Positions 15,459 through 23,467 of a stretch of 64,000 nt of DNA are shown piece after piece. A model generated the notes under the pieces. It was given only the letters and a program-made list of their open reading frames with translations. It had not been told where the DNA came from and searched no databases. The number at the start of each line of letters is the position of its first letter. Positions within the stretch are counted from its first letter, which is position 1. The stretch spans positions 120,133 through 184,132 of the forward strand of contig NZ_JACHJJ010000018.1 in assembly GCF_014203605.1 (NCBI RefSeq). The letters are read 5' to 3'. The position numbers and the translations under genes are program-made. The DNA comes from Thiemannella venezuelensis (GTDB lineage: Bacteria; Actinomycetota; Actinomycetes; Streptosporangiales; Streptosporangiaceae).

Positions 15459-17222
15459 TCAACCGGCGGCGGGCGGGGGCGGGGCGTCGCGGTGCCGGCG
15501 CCGGTCGCTGGGGACGGCGGGGAAGAGGGAGGCCCCGGTGGCGCCGGAGGTGGCGCAGACGCGGTTGCGGCCCTTGTGCTTGGCGGTGTACAGGTTCGCG
15601 TCGGCGAGGGCGAGCAGCTCGGCCTGGGTGCTGTCCGCCTGGGAGGCGGTGATGCCGATGCTCACGGTGACGGGCAGGTCGCCGGTGATCGACCGCCAGG
15701 AGCGGGCGGCGACGGAGGCCCGCAGGTCCTCCAGCCTGGCCACCGCCTCGGTCGGGGTCACCCCCGCCATGACCAGCAGGAACTCCTCGCCGCCCATCCG
15801 CGCGGCGAACCCCGGGGTGGCGCCGGCCGGGACGGCCTCGAGCATCCCGGAGATGGCGACCAGCACCTGGTCGCCCACGTCGTGGGAGCAGGTGTCGTTG
15901 ATCCGCTTGAAGTGGTCGAGGTCGACGAGCGCGATCGTGACCGAACCGCCGGTCGCGGCGGCATCGGTGAGGATGGCGGGCAGGTGCTCGTCGACGTAGC
16001 GGCGGTTGCGCAGCCCGGTGAGCGGGTCGCGGCGGGCCTGCTCACGGAAGAGCTCGGCCTCCTGTCGGGCCTCGGCGGCCTCGAACATGGCCTGCCGGGT
16101 CCGGGCCCGGGCCTCCTGCTGGATGGAGACCAGTTCCTTCTCCGTGGCGTGGTAGACCTTGTACGCCTCGAAGGCCCGGCGGTAGTCGTTGCTCGCGGCG
16201 TGCAGTTCGGCCTGCTCCTGCCGGACCTGGACCAGGATCCTGGTGTAGCCGTGCTCCTCGCAGATCATCCGGCTCCGGTCGAGGCTCTTCTGGGCGTTCT
16301 TGGTGTCGCCCATGTGCCGCTGGGCGAGGGCCAGGGTGAGCAGCACCTCCGGGAGGATGGTGGCGTGCGTCAGCTCCTGGGACTCGTGCATCAGGACGCC
16401 GGTCTGGGCGGCCATCACGGCCTCGGGGTAGTGGCCGAGCGCGATCTGCACCCGGGACACGGTGTCCATGATGAGCGGGTCGGGCTCGTATCCGCCCATC
16501 TCGCTGATCGCCAGCAGGCGCTCGACGACCTCCCAGGCGACGTCGTACCGCCCGGCCTTGTACTCGGCGTAGGCGAGGTTGTTGAGCACCGTGACGTGCC
16601 GCTCCACGTCGATCGTGGCGGCCAGGCGCTCGGCCTGCCGGTAGCGCTCGCGGGAGGCCTCCACTGAACCGGTCTCGTCGAGCGCGTCGGCCAGCTTCAT
16701 CAGGTGGGTCAGCCGGATACGGGGCAGAGTGCTCTCGTCGAGCGCCTCCATGGAGCTCACCATGTGCTCCAGCACGGACGCCATGTCGGCCAGCTCCCAG
16801 TAGGCGCGCGCCATCAGCAGGTGGCTGCGGGCCAGCAGCGGCCGGCAGCCGTTGGCGACCGCCCACGCGTTGACCTGCCACATCACGGGGACTACCGAGG
16901 CCAGCTCGCCCCAGCGGATCTGGACGTCGACCTGGACGAGCTTGGCCCGCAGCGCCAGCACGGTCTCGCAGAGCCCCTCGGAGATCCGCTCCAGCTCCAC
17001 CGCGCGGTCGTAGGCCGCCTCGATGTTGTAGCCGCTCATGCTCTCCAGGACGTCGAGCTCGGCCGATATCTCCTCGATCGTGGGCGTCCTGGGGGTCGCG
17101 GCGGACGCGGCGCGTGCGTCCGCCCTGGCGACGGGGCCGCCGGGGGCCGCGTACGCAGAGTCTCCCGGGAGGGGGGTCCTCGACGCCTGCCCCGGGACTT
17201 CGTCAGCCAATGGTCCGTTCAC
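15459..17222 (-). CDS. Diguanylate cyclase (GGDEF) with TPR-like N-terminal region
   Basis: A 587-aa cytoplasmic protein. Residues 60-390 are all-helical with TPR-like repeats (AAYDRAVELERISEGLCE, NNLAYAEYKAGRYDVAWEVVERLLA, ALAQRHMGDTKNAQKSLDRSRMI). A short coiled coil (about 365-400) leads into the GGDEF domain, which has RDPLTGLRNRRYVDEHLP, IALVDLDHFKRINDTCSHDVGDQVL and the intact active-site motif GGEEF at about residue 476. It should synthesise c-di-GMP from GTP under control of protein or ligand binding by the TPR region. There are no membrane helices. The GTG at 17222 is accepted as start, but an internal Met near residue 60 is possible. Confidence 0.92.
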   Translation of the reverse strand: MNGPLADEVPGQASRTPLPGDSAYAAPGGPVARADARAASAATPRTPTIEEISAELDVLESMSGYNIEAAYDRAVELERISEGLCETVLALRAKLVQVDVQIRWGELASVVPVMWQVNAWAVANGCRPLLARSHLLMARAYWELADMASVLEHMVSSMEALDESTLPRIRLTHLMKLADALDETGSVEASRERYRQAERLAATIDVERHVTVLNNLAYAEYKAGRYDVAWEVVERLLAISEMGGYEPDPLIMDTVSRVQIALGHYPEAVMAAQTGVLMHESQELTHATILPEVLLTLALAQRHMGDTKNAQKSLDRSRMICEEHGYTRILVQVRQEQAELHAASNDYRRAFEAYKVYHATEKELVSIQQEARARTRQAMFEAAEARQEAELFREQARRDPLTGLRNRRYVDEHLPAILTDAAATGGSVTIALVDLDHFKRINDTCSHDVGDQVLVAISGMLEAVPAGATPGFAARMGGEEFLLVMAGVTPTEAVARLEDLRASVAARSWRSITGDLPVTVSIGITASQADSTQAELLALADANLYTAKHKGRNRVCATSGATGASLFPAVPSDRRRHRDAPPPPAAG

Positions 17223-17334
17223 GTAGCGCCCATCGGCGCGGGCGGCGGACTCCTTAGCGATTCCGTCCGTCGGATGGCGGACTCCGCCCGACCGGCCCGG
17301 GCCCCCGTCCCCGGCCGCGCCGTCCCGGTACGGC

Positions 17335-18645
17335 TCAGCCCGGCCGGTCGAGGGCGTCGATCATGGCGGCGAGCCCGGGGAGCTTCACCCGCTCGCCGCG
17401 GTCCAGGGAACGGGCCAGCTCGGCCTCGGCGGCCTCGATGGCCAGCCACTGCCGGTAGGTCACGGGGGAGATCCCGCGCCCGGCCAGGAGGTCGTCAGGG
17501 TCCGCGCGCCGTACGGGCGCGCGGCCGGCGAGGTCGGCGAGGAGGGTGCGGACCGTCTCGGCGGCGTCGGACTTGTTGGTGCCGATCACGCCGGTGGGGC
17601 CGCGTTTGAGCCAGCCCGCCACGTACTCGCGCTCGCGCACGCGTCCCGCCTCGTTGGGCACGGTCATGGTGGCCTCGGAGAAGGGCACCCCCGGCAGGGG
17701 GACGCTCCGGTAGCCGACCGAGCGCAGGACCATGCCGACCGGGAGGGTCTCGAACTCGCCGGTCCCGACGACCCTGCCGCCGTCCAGGCGGGTCCGCTCC
17801 AGCCGCAGCGCCTCCACGCGCCCGTCGCCCAGGATCTCCACCGGGCGCATCCAGAAGCGCACGTCCAGCCGGCGCGGGCGGCCCGCGGGCGGGCGGGCGG
17901 CCCACGCCCGGATCACCTCGACGTTCCCCCGGACCTGCCGGGGCAGGTCCGCCGGGTCCACCGAGACCGGGGCCTCCTCCGGCCGCACGCACACGTCGGC
18001 GTTGGCCAGCTCACCGAGCTCCCGCAGCTCCTTCAACGTGAACTTGGCGTGCTCGGGCCCGCGGCGGCCGATCATGTGGACGGCCTTCACCTGGCTGCCG
18101 GCCAGCCGCGCCAGGACCTCCTCGGGCACGTCGGTGGCCCGCAGCTCCTCGGCGGTCTTGGCCAGGACGCGCACCACGTCCACCGCCACGTTGCCCACGC
18201 CGATCACCGCGACCTCGGGGCTGTCGAGGACGAACCGGTCACCGGGCACGTCGGGGTGACCGCAGTACCAGTTCACGAAGTCGGTGGCGGCCACGCTGCC
18301 GGGAAGGTCCTCGCCGGGGATGCCCAGCCGCCGGTCGACCATCGCGCCGGTGCAGTAGACCACCGCGTCGTAGCAGGCCAGCAGGTCCTCCGCGGTGACG
18401 TCCCGGCCGAACCGCACCCCGCCCAGGAAGCGCACGCCCGGCAGCTCCAGCACCCGGCGCAGGTAGCCGGCGATCGACTTGATGGAGGTGTGGTCGGGGG
18501 CCACGCCGTACCGCACCAGCCCGTAGGGCGTGGGCAGCCGCTCCAGCACGTCCACCTCGACGGGGCCCGGCGCCTGCTTCGTCAGGGCTTCGGCCGTGTA
18601 GATCCCGGCGGGGCCCGACCCAACGATCACCACTCGCAGCGCCAC
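17335..18645 (-). CDS. FprA-like ferredoxin/NADP+ reductase (adrenodoxin reductase family)
   Basis: A 436-aa flavoprotein. The N-terminal FAD-binding motif is VIVGSGPAGIYTAEAL (residues 5-20), followed by YGLVRYGVAPDHTSIKSI. The NADPH-binding Rossmann motif is VIGVGNVAVDVVRVL at about 150-165, then RRGPEHAKFTLKELREL, and the C-terminal signature GVIGTNKSDAAETVRTL. It transfers electrons between NADPH and ferredoxin, feeding P450s or other oxygenases. The start is GTG 18645 behind GGGAGG; the longer frame has 31 extra non-homologous residues. It is monocistronic, and no ferredoxin or P450 gene is visible nearby. Confidence 0.92.
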   Translation of the reverse strand: MALRVVIVGSGPAGIYTAEALTKQAPGPVEVDVLERLPTPYGLVRYGVAPDHTSIKSIAGYLRRVLELPGVRFLGGVRFGRDVTAEDLLACYDAVVYCTGAMVDRRLGIPGEDLPGSVAATDFVNWYCGHPDVPGDRFVLDSPEVAVIGVGNVAVDVVRVLAKTAEELRATDVPEEVLARLAGSQVKAVHMIGRRGPEHAKFTLKELRELGELANADVCVRPEEAPVSVDPADLPRQVRGNVEVIRAWAARPPAGRPRRLDVRFWMRPVEILGDGRVEALRLERTRLDGGRVVGTGEFETLPVGMVLRSVGYRSVPLPGVPFSEATMTVPNEAGRVREREYVAGWLKRGPTGVIGTNKSDAAETVRTLLADLAGRAPVRRADPDDLLAGRGISPVTYRQWLAIEAAEAELARSLDRGERVKLPGLAAMIDALDRPG

Positions 18646-18763
18646 ATCGCCTCCCAGAGGGTTATGCCCGCGATTGTGTATCAACCACGGCGCACCCTGC
18701 CAGAGCCGGCAGGCTGAACACGCCGGGGCGGTGCGCACCCGTCCGGCACCGTGCCCGCCCGGG

Positions 18764-20353
18764 TCACCGGGCGGCCCTCTCCCGCAGGACCGCCCTGTCC
18801 ACCTTCCCGTTGGCGTTCACGGGGAGCTCGTCCACCACGATCACCCGCCGGGGCACCTTGTAGTTGGACATGTTGTCCCGGGCCCAGGCGATGATCTTCT
18901 CCGGGTCGGCGGCCGCTCCCGGCAGGGGCACCACGAACGCCCAGCCCGCCTCGCCGAGCCGCTCGTCCGCCACCCCGACCACCGCGGCCTGGGCGAGTGA
19001 GCCCTCCCTCAGCAGCAGGCCCTCGACCTCGGCGGGGGAGACGTTGAACCCGTTGGCGATGAACAGCTCCTTCTTCCGGTCCACGATCGCGAGGTTGCCG
19101 CCGGAGTCGAGGACGCCGACGTCCCCGGTGTGCAGCCAGCCGTCGCGGAGCACCTCGGCGGTCATGGCGGGCTCGTCCCAGTAGCCGCGCATGACGCCGT
19201 AGCCGCCCACGAGGATCTCGCCGCGCTCACCGGCGGGGACCTCCCGGCCGTCGTCGTCCACGATCCTGACCGCGACGCCCGGCACCGGGCGGCCGGTGCT
19301 GGAGGCGATGACCTCCACCGGGTCGCCGGCCCTGGTCATGGAGACGACCGTGCCCTCCATCAGCCCGTAGGCGTTGATCATGCGCTCCAGTCCGAGCCGC
19401 TCCAGCGACCTGCGGACGAGCTCGGCGGGGACCGCGGCGGCGCCGCAGATCGCCACCCGGAGCTCGTGGCCGGCGGTGTCGACCTCGTCCAGCATGCGGT
19501 GGAACAGGGTCGGCGGCCCGGCCAGGACCGTGATCCGCTGCTTGCGGATCAGCTCGGTGAGCAGGTCGGGGCTGAACCTCCGGATGGGCAGCATCGTGGC
19601 GCGGCGCAGCACGCAGGCGAGCAGTCCCGCGTTGAGCCCGAACCCGTGGGCGAACGGCGCGATGACCGGGTAGCGGTCGCCGGGGCCGAGGGTGACGATC
19701 TCCGCCCAGTCCCAGTAGCCGCGCAGCACCTGACCGTGCTCCAGCATCACGCCCTTGGGCGTGCCGGTGGTGCCGGAGGTGGACATGATCTCGCACAGGT
19801 CGCCGGGGCGTACGGCCAGCGCCCGGTCCTCGGCCTCGGCCCGGGAGATCCGGGAGCCCGCGGCGAGCAGCCGGGAGAGCGGGAGGGCGCCCGGCCGTTC
19901 CCGTCCCTCGGGCACGACGGCGTGCCGCAGGGCGGGCAGCCCGGCGAAGGGCCGGTCGCCGACGGGCCCGCCCGCGGTCTCGGCCAGCAGGTCGGTGAAG
20001 ACCGTCCCGTCCGGGCCCTCGCCGGTGACCAGCACGGCCGCCCCGGTCCTGCGCAGCAGCCCGGCCGCCTCGATGCCCTTGTACCGGGAGGAGAGCGGCA
20101 CCACGACCGCCCCGGCGTCCCAGGCTCCGAACGCGGCCAGCACCCACTGCAGGTCGTTGAGGCCCCAGATCGCGACCCGGTCCCCGGCCTCGACGCCCAG
20201 TGCGATCAGGCCCCGGGCGACGGAACCGGCGTGGGTGCGCAGTTCGGCGAGCGAGAGCCGTACCTCCCCGTCGGCCACGACGATGTCGGAGGGATGGTTC
20301 CTGGCCTGGTCGCGCAGCATCCGGGGGATGGTCCCCCAGTCGGGAACGTCCAT
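18764..20353 (-). CDS. Acyl-CoA synthetase (AMP-forming, class I adenylate-forming)
   Basis: A 529-aa acyl-CoA ligase with the full motif set: phosphate loop MSTSGTTGTPKGVML (about 189-203), INAYGLMEGT, LHTGDVGVLDSGGNLAIVDRKKELF and the C-terminal catalytic Lys in NANGKVDRAVL. It activates a carboxylic acid to its CoA thioester with ATP. Start MDVPDWGTIPRML; the longer open frame upstream is antisense noise. It is third in a minus-strand operon after the luciferase-like enzyme and the PaaK-like protein (20-bp gap), so it probably supplies the CoA-ester substrate for the operator-linked dehydrogenases and thiolase in this window. Confidence 0.92.
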   Translation of the reverse strand: MDVPDWGTIPRMLRDQARNHPSDIVVADGEVRLSLAELRTHAGSVARGLIALGVEAGDRVAIWGLNDLQWVLAAFGAWDAGAVVVPLSSRYKGIEAAGLLRRTGAAVLVTGEGPDGTVFTDLLAETAGGPVGDRPFAGLPALRHAVVPEGRERPGALPLSRLLAAGSRISRAEAEDRALAVRPGDLCEIMSTSGTTGTPKGVMLEHGQVLRGYWDWAEIVTLGPGDRYPVIAPFAHGFGLNAGLLACVLRRATMLPIRRFSPDLLTELIRKQRITVLAGPPTLFHRMLDEVDTAGHELRVAICGAAAVPAELVRRSLERLGLERMINAYGLMEGTVVSMTRAGDPVEVIASSTGRPVPGVAVRIVDDDGREVPAGERGEILVGGYGVMRGYWDEPAMTAEVLRDGWLHTGDVGVLDSGGNLAIVDRKKELFIANGFNVSPAEVEGLLLREGSLAQAAVVGVADERLGEAGWAFVVPLPGAAADPEKIIAWARDNMSNYKVPRRVIVVDELPVNANGKVDRAVLRERAAR

Positions 20354-20373
20354 CTCGCGCCTTTCGGGACGGC

Positions 20374-21471
20374 TCAGGGGGTGACGGCCGTGCGGTCCGG
20401 GCCCAGGTGGTGGCCGCGGGCGTCGCGCACTGCGCCCACCGGACCGGACGCCGCGGCCTCTGCGACCTCCTCGGAGACCTCGACGGCGACCGTGATCGGG
20501 GTGAGAGCCTTGAGCGACTGCTGGATGCGGGACCTCCACATGGGGTTCCTGACGAGACTTTCCCGGTTGAACGTCACCGTCAAGACCGCGGTGTCGAGCG
20601 TGCCCGGCCGCGAAAGGCCCAGCTCCCAGCCGGACACCCCGTCGATCCTGCCGAGCGCCCTGCGGATGCGCTCCAGAGAGAGCCAGACGCCCCGCACCAG
20701 CACGTGGTCGCCGACCGTGTGCCCGGGCGCGGGGACCGCCCCGCCGGCGGGAACCCGGGCGACCTGACCGGTCCGCAGCACGGCCTCGCCGTCGACGACC
20801 ACCAGTTCCGCCAGGCCCTCCGCGTACGGCGGGGCCAGCAGTTCGTCCTTCTCCAGCGAGGCCAGGCGGAGGGTTCCGGGGGCGAACAGGGTGAGCGGTT
20901 CGGTCTCCGAGGACCTCCAGCCCAGCGGCACCGCGGTGAAGGGGGAGCCGTAGACCTCGGTGACCCGCGCCTCGAACTCGGAGGCCAGGTGCGCCATGGT
21001 CCGCCGGGAGGCGATCTCGCCGGTGAGGACGATGTTCCGGAGGCCCAGGTCGAGCGGGTCGAGCAGGAACTCCAGGTGCAGCCGGGCGAGCAGGTCCATC
21101 GCCCCGGTCGGGGTGGTCACCAGGGTCGTCGCCCGCAGGGACTCCAGCGCGTGGTGCAGCCGGAGCCTGCCCCGGGGGCCGACCGAGGCCGCCGCCTGGC
21201 CGACCTCGGCCGCGGCGTGCGCCCACTGCGGGCCGGCCAGCTCGCCGTCGCCGGACAGGGCCACCACGACCCGGTCCGCCGGTCCCACGCCCGCCGCCTC
21301 CAGTGCGGCGGTGAAGGCCCCGGCCGCCCCGGCGGGGTCGCCCGGCACGACGCTGTCGCCGTCCGGGGACACCAGCAGGAGTCCCGTCGCGGTCCGGCCC
21401 GCCGCGGCCAGGTCGCCGCGCGTCCGCCACGCCACCGGAGCCGCCGGGGCCGGGTTCGCCGGAGTCGTCAC
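20374..21471 (-). CDS. Degenerate PaaK-like AMP-binding protein
   Basis: A 365-aa protein resembling phenylacetate-CoA ligase. It shows RLHHALESLRATTLVTTPTGAMDLLARLH, NIVLTGEIASRRTMAHLASEF, VTEVYGSPFTAVPLGW and a PaaK-type C-terminal domain. The phosphate-binding SSGTTG loop is absent (that place reads GLLLVSPDGDSVVPGDP) and the usual RTGD is RTGQ, so ATP-dependent adenylation is doubtful. The start is GTG 21471, whose bases overlap the stop of the luciferase-like gene (GTGA, 4 bp); the longer frame reads through that gene. It may be a CoA-ligase-derived regulator or accessory subunit. Confidence 0.75.
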   Translation of the reverse strand: MTTPANPAPAAPVAWRTRGDLAAAGRTATGLLLVSPDGDSVVPGDPAGAAGAFTAALEAAGVGPADRVVVALSGDGELAGPQWAHAAAEVGQAAASVGPRGRLRLHHALESLRATTLVTTPTGAMDLLARLHLEFLLDPLDLGLRNIVLTGEIASRRTMAHLASEFEARVTEVYGSPFTAVPLGWRSSETEPLTLFAPGTLRLASLEKDELLAPPYAEGLAELVVVDGEAVLRTGQVARVPAGGAVPAPGHTVGDHVLVRGVWLSLERIRRALGRIDGVSGWELGLSRPGTLDTAVLTVTFNRESLVRNPMWRSRIQQSLKALTPITVAVEVSEEVAEAAASGPVGAVRDARGHHLGPDRTAVTP

Positions 21472-22535
21472 TTCATCACCTCGGTCATGAACAGCCGCAT
21501 CGACTCGCAGACGTGCTCGTGGGCCAGGCCGCCCACCTGCGCCTGGAGGATCAGGTCGGTGGCCCCGGCCTCGGAGATGCGGGCCGTGGCCTTGCGGGAG
21601 CCCTCCACGTCGTCGACCACGACCATGTGGTGCTCGCGGAGCGTGGACATGGCCTCCTCCGGGGGCATGCCTGCGGCGAGCTGGCCGAGGACCTTGTGGG
21701 TGGCGTGCCTGGCGTCGTAGTAGTCGGGCGGGGTGACCAGGTTGACCTGGCGCCGGATGTACCACAGGACGGGGTCGGCGGCGATCTCGATCGCCTCCTC
21801 GCGGGTCCGCCCGACGAACCAGGGGATCATCAGCGCGATCCGCCGGGTCGCGGGGTCGAAACCGTTGTCGGCCAGGCACTCCTTGTACTTGGCGATGTCC
21901 TCGGCGACGTCGTCGAGGCCCTTGAGTATCGTCATGCCGAGCAGGTTGTAGCCGTGCCTGGCCGCGGCGAGATAGCCCTCGAGCGAGGTGGAGGCCACCC
22001 ACACCGGCGGGTGCGGGACCTGCGCGGGGCGGGGGTAGACCGCGACGTCGGGGATCTCGAAGAACTCGTTGGAGCGGCTGACCGGCTCGCCGTCGGCGTT
22101 CCAGATCGCCAGGGTCGCCTCCAGGGAGTCCTCCCAGATCTGCCGGGACTTCTCGAACGGCCGCTGGAACGCCTGGTACTCCAGCGGCGAGGCGCCCCTG
22201 CCGGTGCCGAACTCCACCCGCCCGCCGGAGACGACGTCGAGGGTCGCCACCCGTTCGGCGGTGCGGATGGGCGACTGGAAGGGCAGCAGGACCACGCCGA
22301 GTCCCAGGTGGATCCGCTCGGTCAGCTGGGAGGCCGCCGCCAGCACCAGGTCGGGGGCCGAGGAGTGGGAGAAGCCGCGGGTGAAGTGGTGCTCGACGAA
22401 CCAGGCGGTGTCGAAGCCCAGCCGGTCGCCCAGGACCACCTGGTCGATCACGTTCCGGAACGCGCGCTGCTCGACCTCGCGGGAACGCCCGCGGACCTCC
22501 AGTTCGTATCCCAGGCTGATCCGTAGGGACGTCAT
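21468..22535 (-). CDS. LLM class flavin-dependent oxidoreductase (luciferase-like monooxygenase)
   Basis: A 355-aa bacterial-luciferase-fold protein. It has LGFDTAWFVEHHFTRGFSHSSAPDLVLAA (residues 38-66), the conserved ERVATLDVVSGGRVEFGTGRG block and a C-terminal helix AHEHVCESMRLFMTEVMK. Such enzymes use reduced FMN or F420; the flavin reductase at 4724-5380 could supply FMNH2 (inference from the shared operator). It is the first gene of a three-gene operon with the PaaK-like protein and acyl-CoA ligase, controlled by the operator at 22587-22602. Confidence 0.92.
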   Translation of the reverse strand: MTSLRISLGYELEVRGRSREVEQRAFRNVIDQVVLGDRLGFDTAWFVEHHFTRGFSHSSAPDLVLAAASQLTERIHLGLGVVLLPFQSPIRTAERVATLDVVSGGRVEFGTGRGASPLEYQAFQRPFEKSRQIWEDSLEATLAIWNADGEPVSRSNEFFEIPDVAVYPRPAQVPHPPVWVASTSLEGYLAAARHGYNLLGMTILKGLDDVAEDIAKYKECLADNGFDPATRRIALMIPWFVGRTREEAIEIAADPVLWYIRRQVNLVTPPDYYDARHATHKVLGQLAAGMPPEEAMSTLREHHMVVVDDVEGSRKATARISEAGATDLILQAQVGGLAHEHVCESMRLFMTEVMK

Positions 22536-22586
22536 CCACGCCTCCGTTGTGTCACGTCGATCCCCGGTCGCGGGCTCGCTATTTAA

Positions 22587-22602
22587 CCAAGCGCTCGCTT
22601 GG
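22587..22602. promoter_or_regulatory. Inverted-repeat operator, site 3 (CCAAGCG-CT-CGCTTGG)
   Basis: A 7-bp perfect inverted repeat with 2-bp spacer, differing from sites 1 and 2 in one base (T to C). It begins 2 bases after the -10 element of the luciferase-operon promoter, on the expected transcription start, and about 52 bp upstream of the first start codon. Confidence 0.75.
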
Positions 22603-22604
22603 CG

Positions 22605-22633
22605 AGATTACCAGCCTGGTGGGACGGCAACAA
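22605..22633 (-). promoter_or_regulatory. Candidate promoter of the luciferase-like/CoA-ligase operon
   Basis: On the minus strand, TTGTTG (22633-22628) and TAATCT (22610-22605) are separated by 17 bp. The operator at 22587-22602 directly follows. Confidence 0.55.
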
Positions 22634-22771
22634 GCCGACCCTGTCCTCCCCGGGGGGAAACCAGGGCTCCGCTTGGCGCGCCGGCCCTCCGGCGCGGGTT
22701 CTCGTGAGGCAGGGGCGAAGAAGCGGCAAAGCGGGGGCGCGCGGTACCCGGGAGGTGGCACCCTCCCAGTC

Positions 22772-23230
22772 ATGAGGGGACTGCGTGGATGGCGCTCCGC
22801 AAAGGCGCCCGAGGAGATCCAGCCGACCGACGCGCGCCGCTACGAGGCGTTCGGCCGGGTGATGGCCGCGCTCGCCTGCGACGCCGAGCTGATGGAGGCC
22901 TGCCGCGACCTGACGTGGTGGCGGGGGACGGACCGGAGCTGGCACGTCGAGTGGCGTGACGGCCTCTACGCCGCCGAGGTCGCCGCGTCCCTCGCCGGGC
23001 GGACGGACGACCCGGACCTGCCGGGGGCGGCGGTCGCCCTCCTGGGCCCGGCCACGTCCGGATCCGCCACCCTCGACGTGATGGGCGTGCGCTTCGTCCT
23101 GCGGGCCGTCGACCCCCTCGGCCGCGCGCGCCTGAACGCCCGGCCCGGCGCGTGGCGGCTGGCCGACGCCCTCGACACCACCCGCCGGACGGACTCCCGC
23201 CACCCCTGGGAGGAGCTCCTCGGCGGCTGA
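22772..23230 (+). CDS. Hypothetical protein
   Basis: A 152-aa protein starting MRGLRGWRSAKAPEEIQPTD. It is rich in Trp and acidic residues in the middle (ACRDLTWWRGTDRSWHVEWRDGLYAAEVAASLAGR) and ends RRTDSRHPWEELLGG. It has no signal peptide or membrane helix. The codon pattern and defined start support a real gene, but I do not recognise a family. It stands alone between the luciferase operon (divergent) and the SARP regulator. Confidence 0.6.
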   Translation: MRGLRGWRSAKAPEEIQPTDARRYEAFGRVMAALACDAELMEACRDLTWWRGTDRSWHVEWRDGLYAAEVAASLAGRTDDPDLPGAAVALLGPATSGSATLDVMGVRFVLRAVDPLGRARLNARPGAWRLADALDTTRRTDSRHPWEELLGG

Positions 23231-23375
23231 CGGGCTCTTCCCGTCCGGGGAGCGGCCCGGGGCCGGACCCGCCCGCCCTCGGCCGGCGCGGGAGCCCGCC
23301 GTCGCGGGTCGCCGACCGGTTGATCGGTGCGGGACGCGGAAGCCGGCGGACGGCCGTGGAGACAGAACCGTCAAA

Positions 23376-23389
23376 TCGTGATTTCACGA
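23376..23389. promoter_or_regulatory. Candidate operator TCGTGA-TT-TCACGA upstream of SARP gene
   Basis: A perfect 6-bp inverted repeat with 2-bp spacer inside the only AT-rich patch of the 237-bp intergenic region, about 80 bp upstream of the SARP start. The binding factor is unknown. Confidence 0.4.
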
Positions 23390-23467
23390 GATAAATGCAC
23401 TTCAAAAGGTCTGCAAGCGCGCTAGCGTTCACTTCCAGGGGATCGAACAAGCGAACCGGGGTGGGAA

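Noticed and set aside
18764..21430. 888-aa frame as one fusion protein
   Set aside because: Only the part from MDVPDWG (20353) is acyl-CoA synthetase; the upstream part is Gly/Arg-rich and overlaps the PaaK-like gene in another frame.
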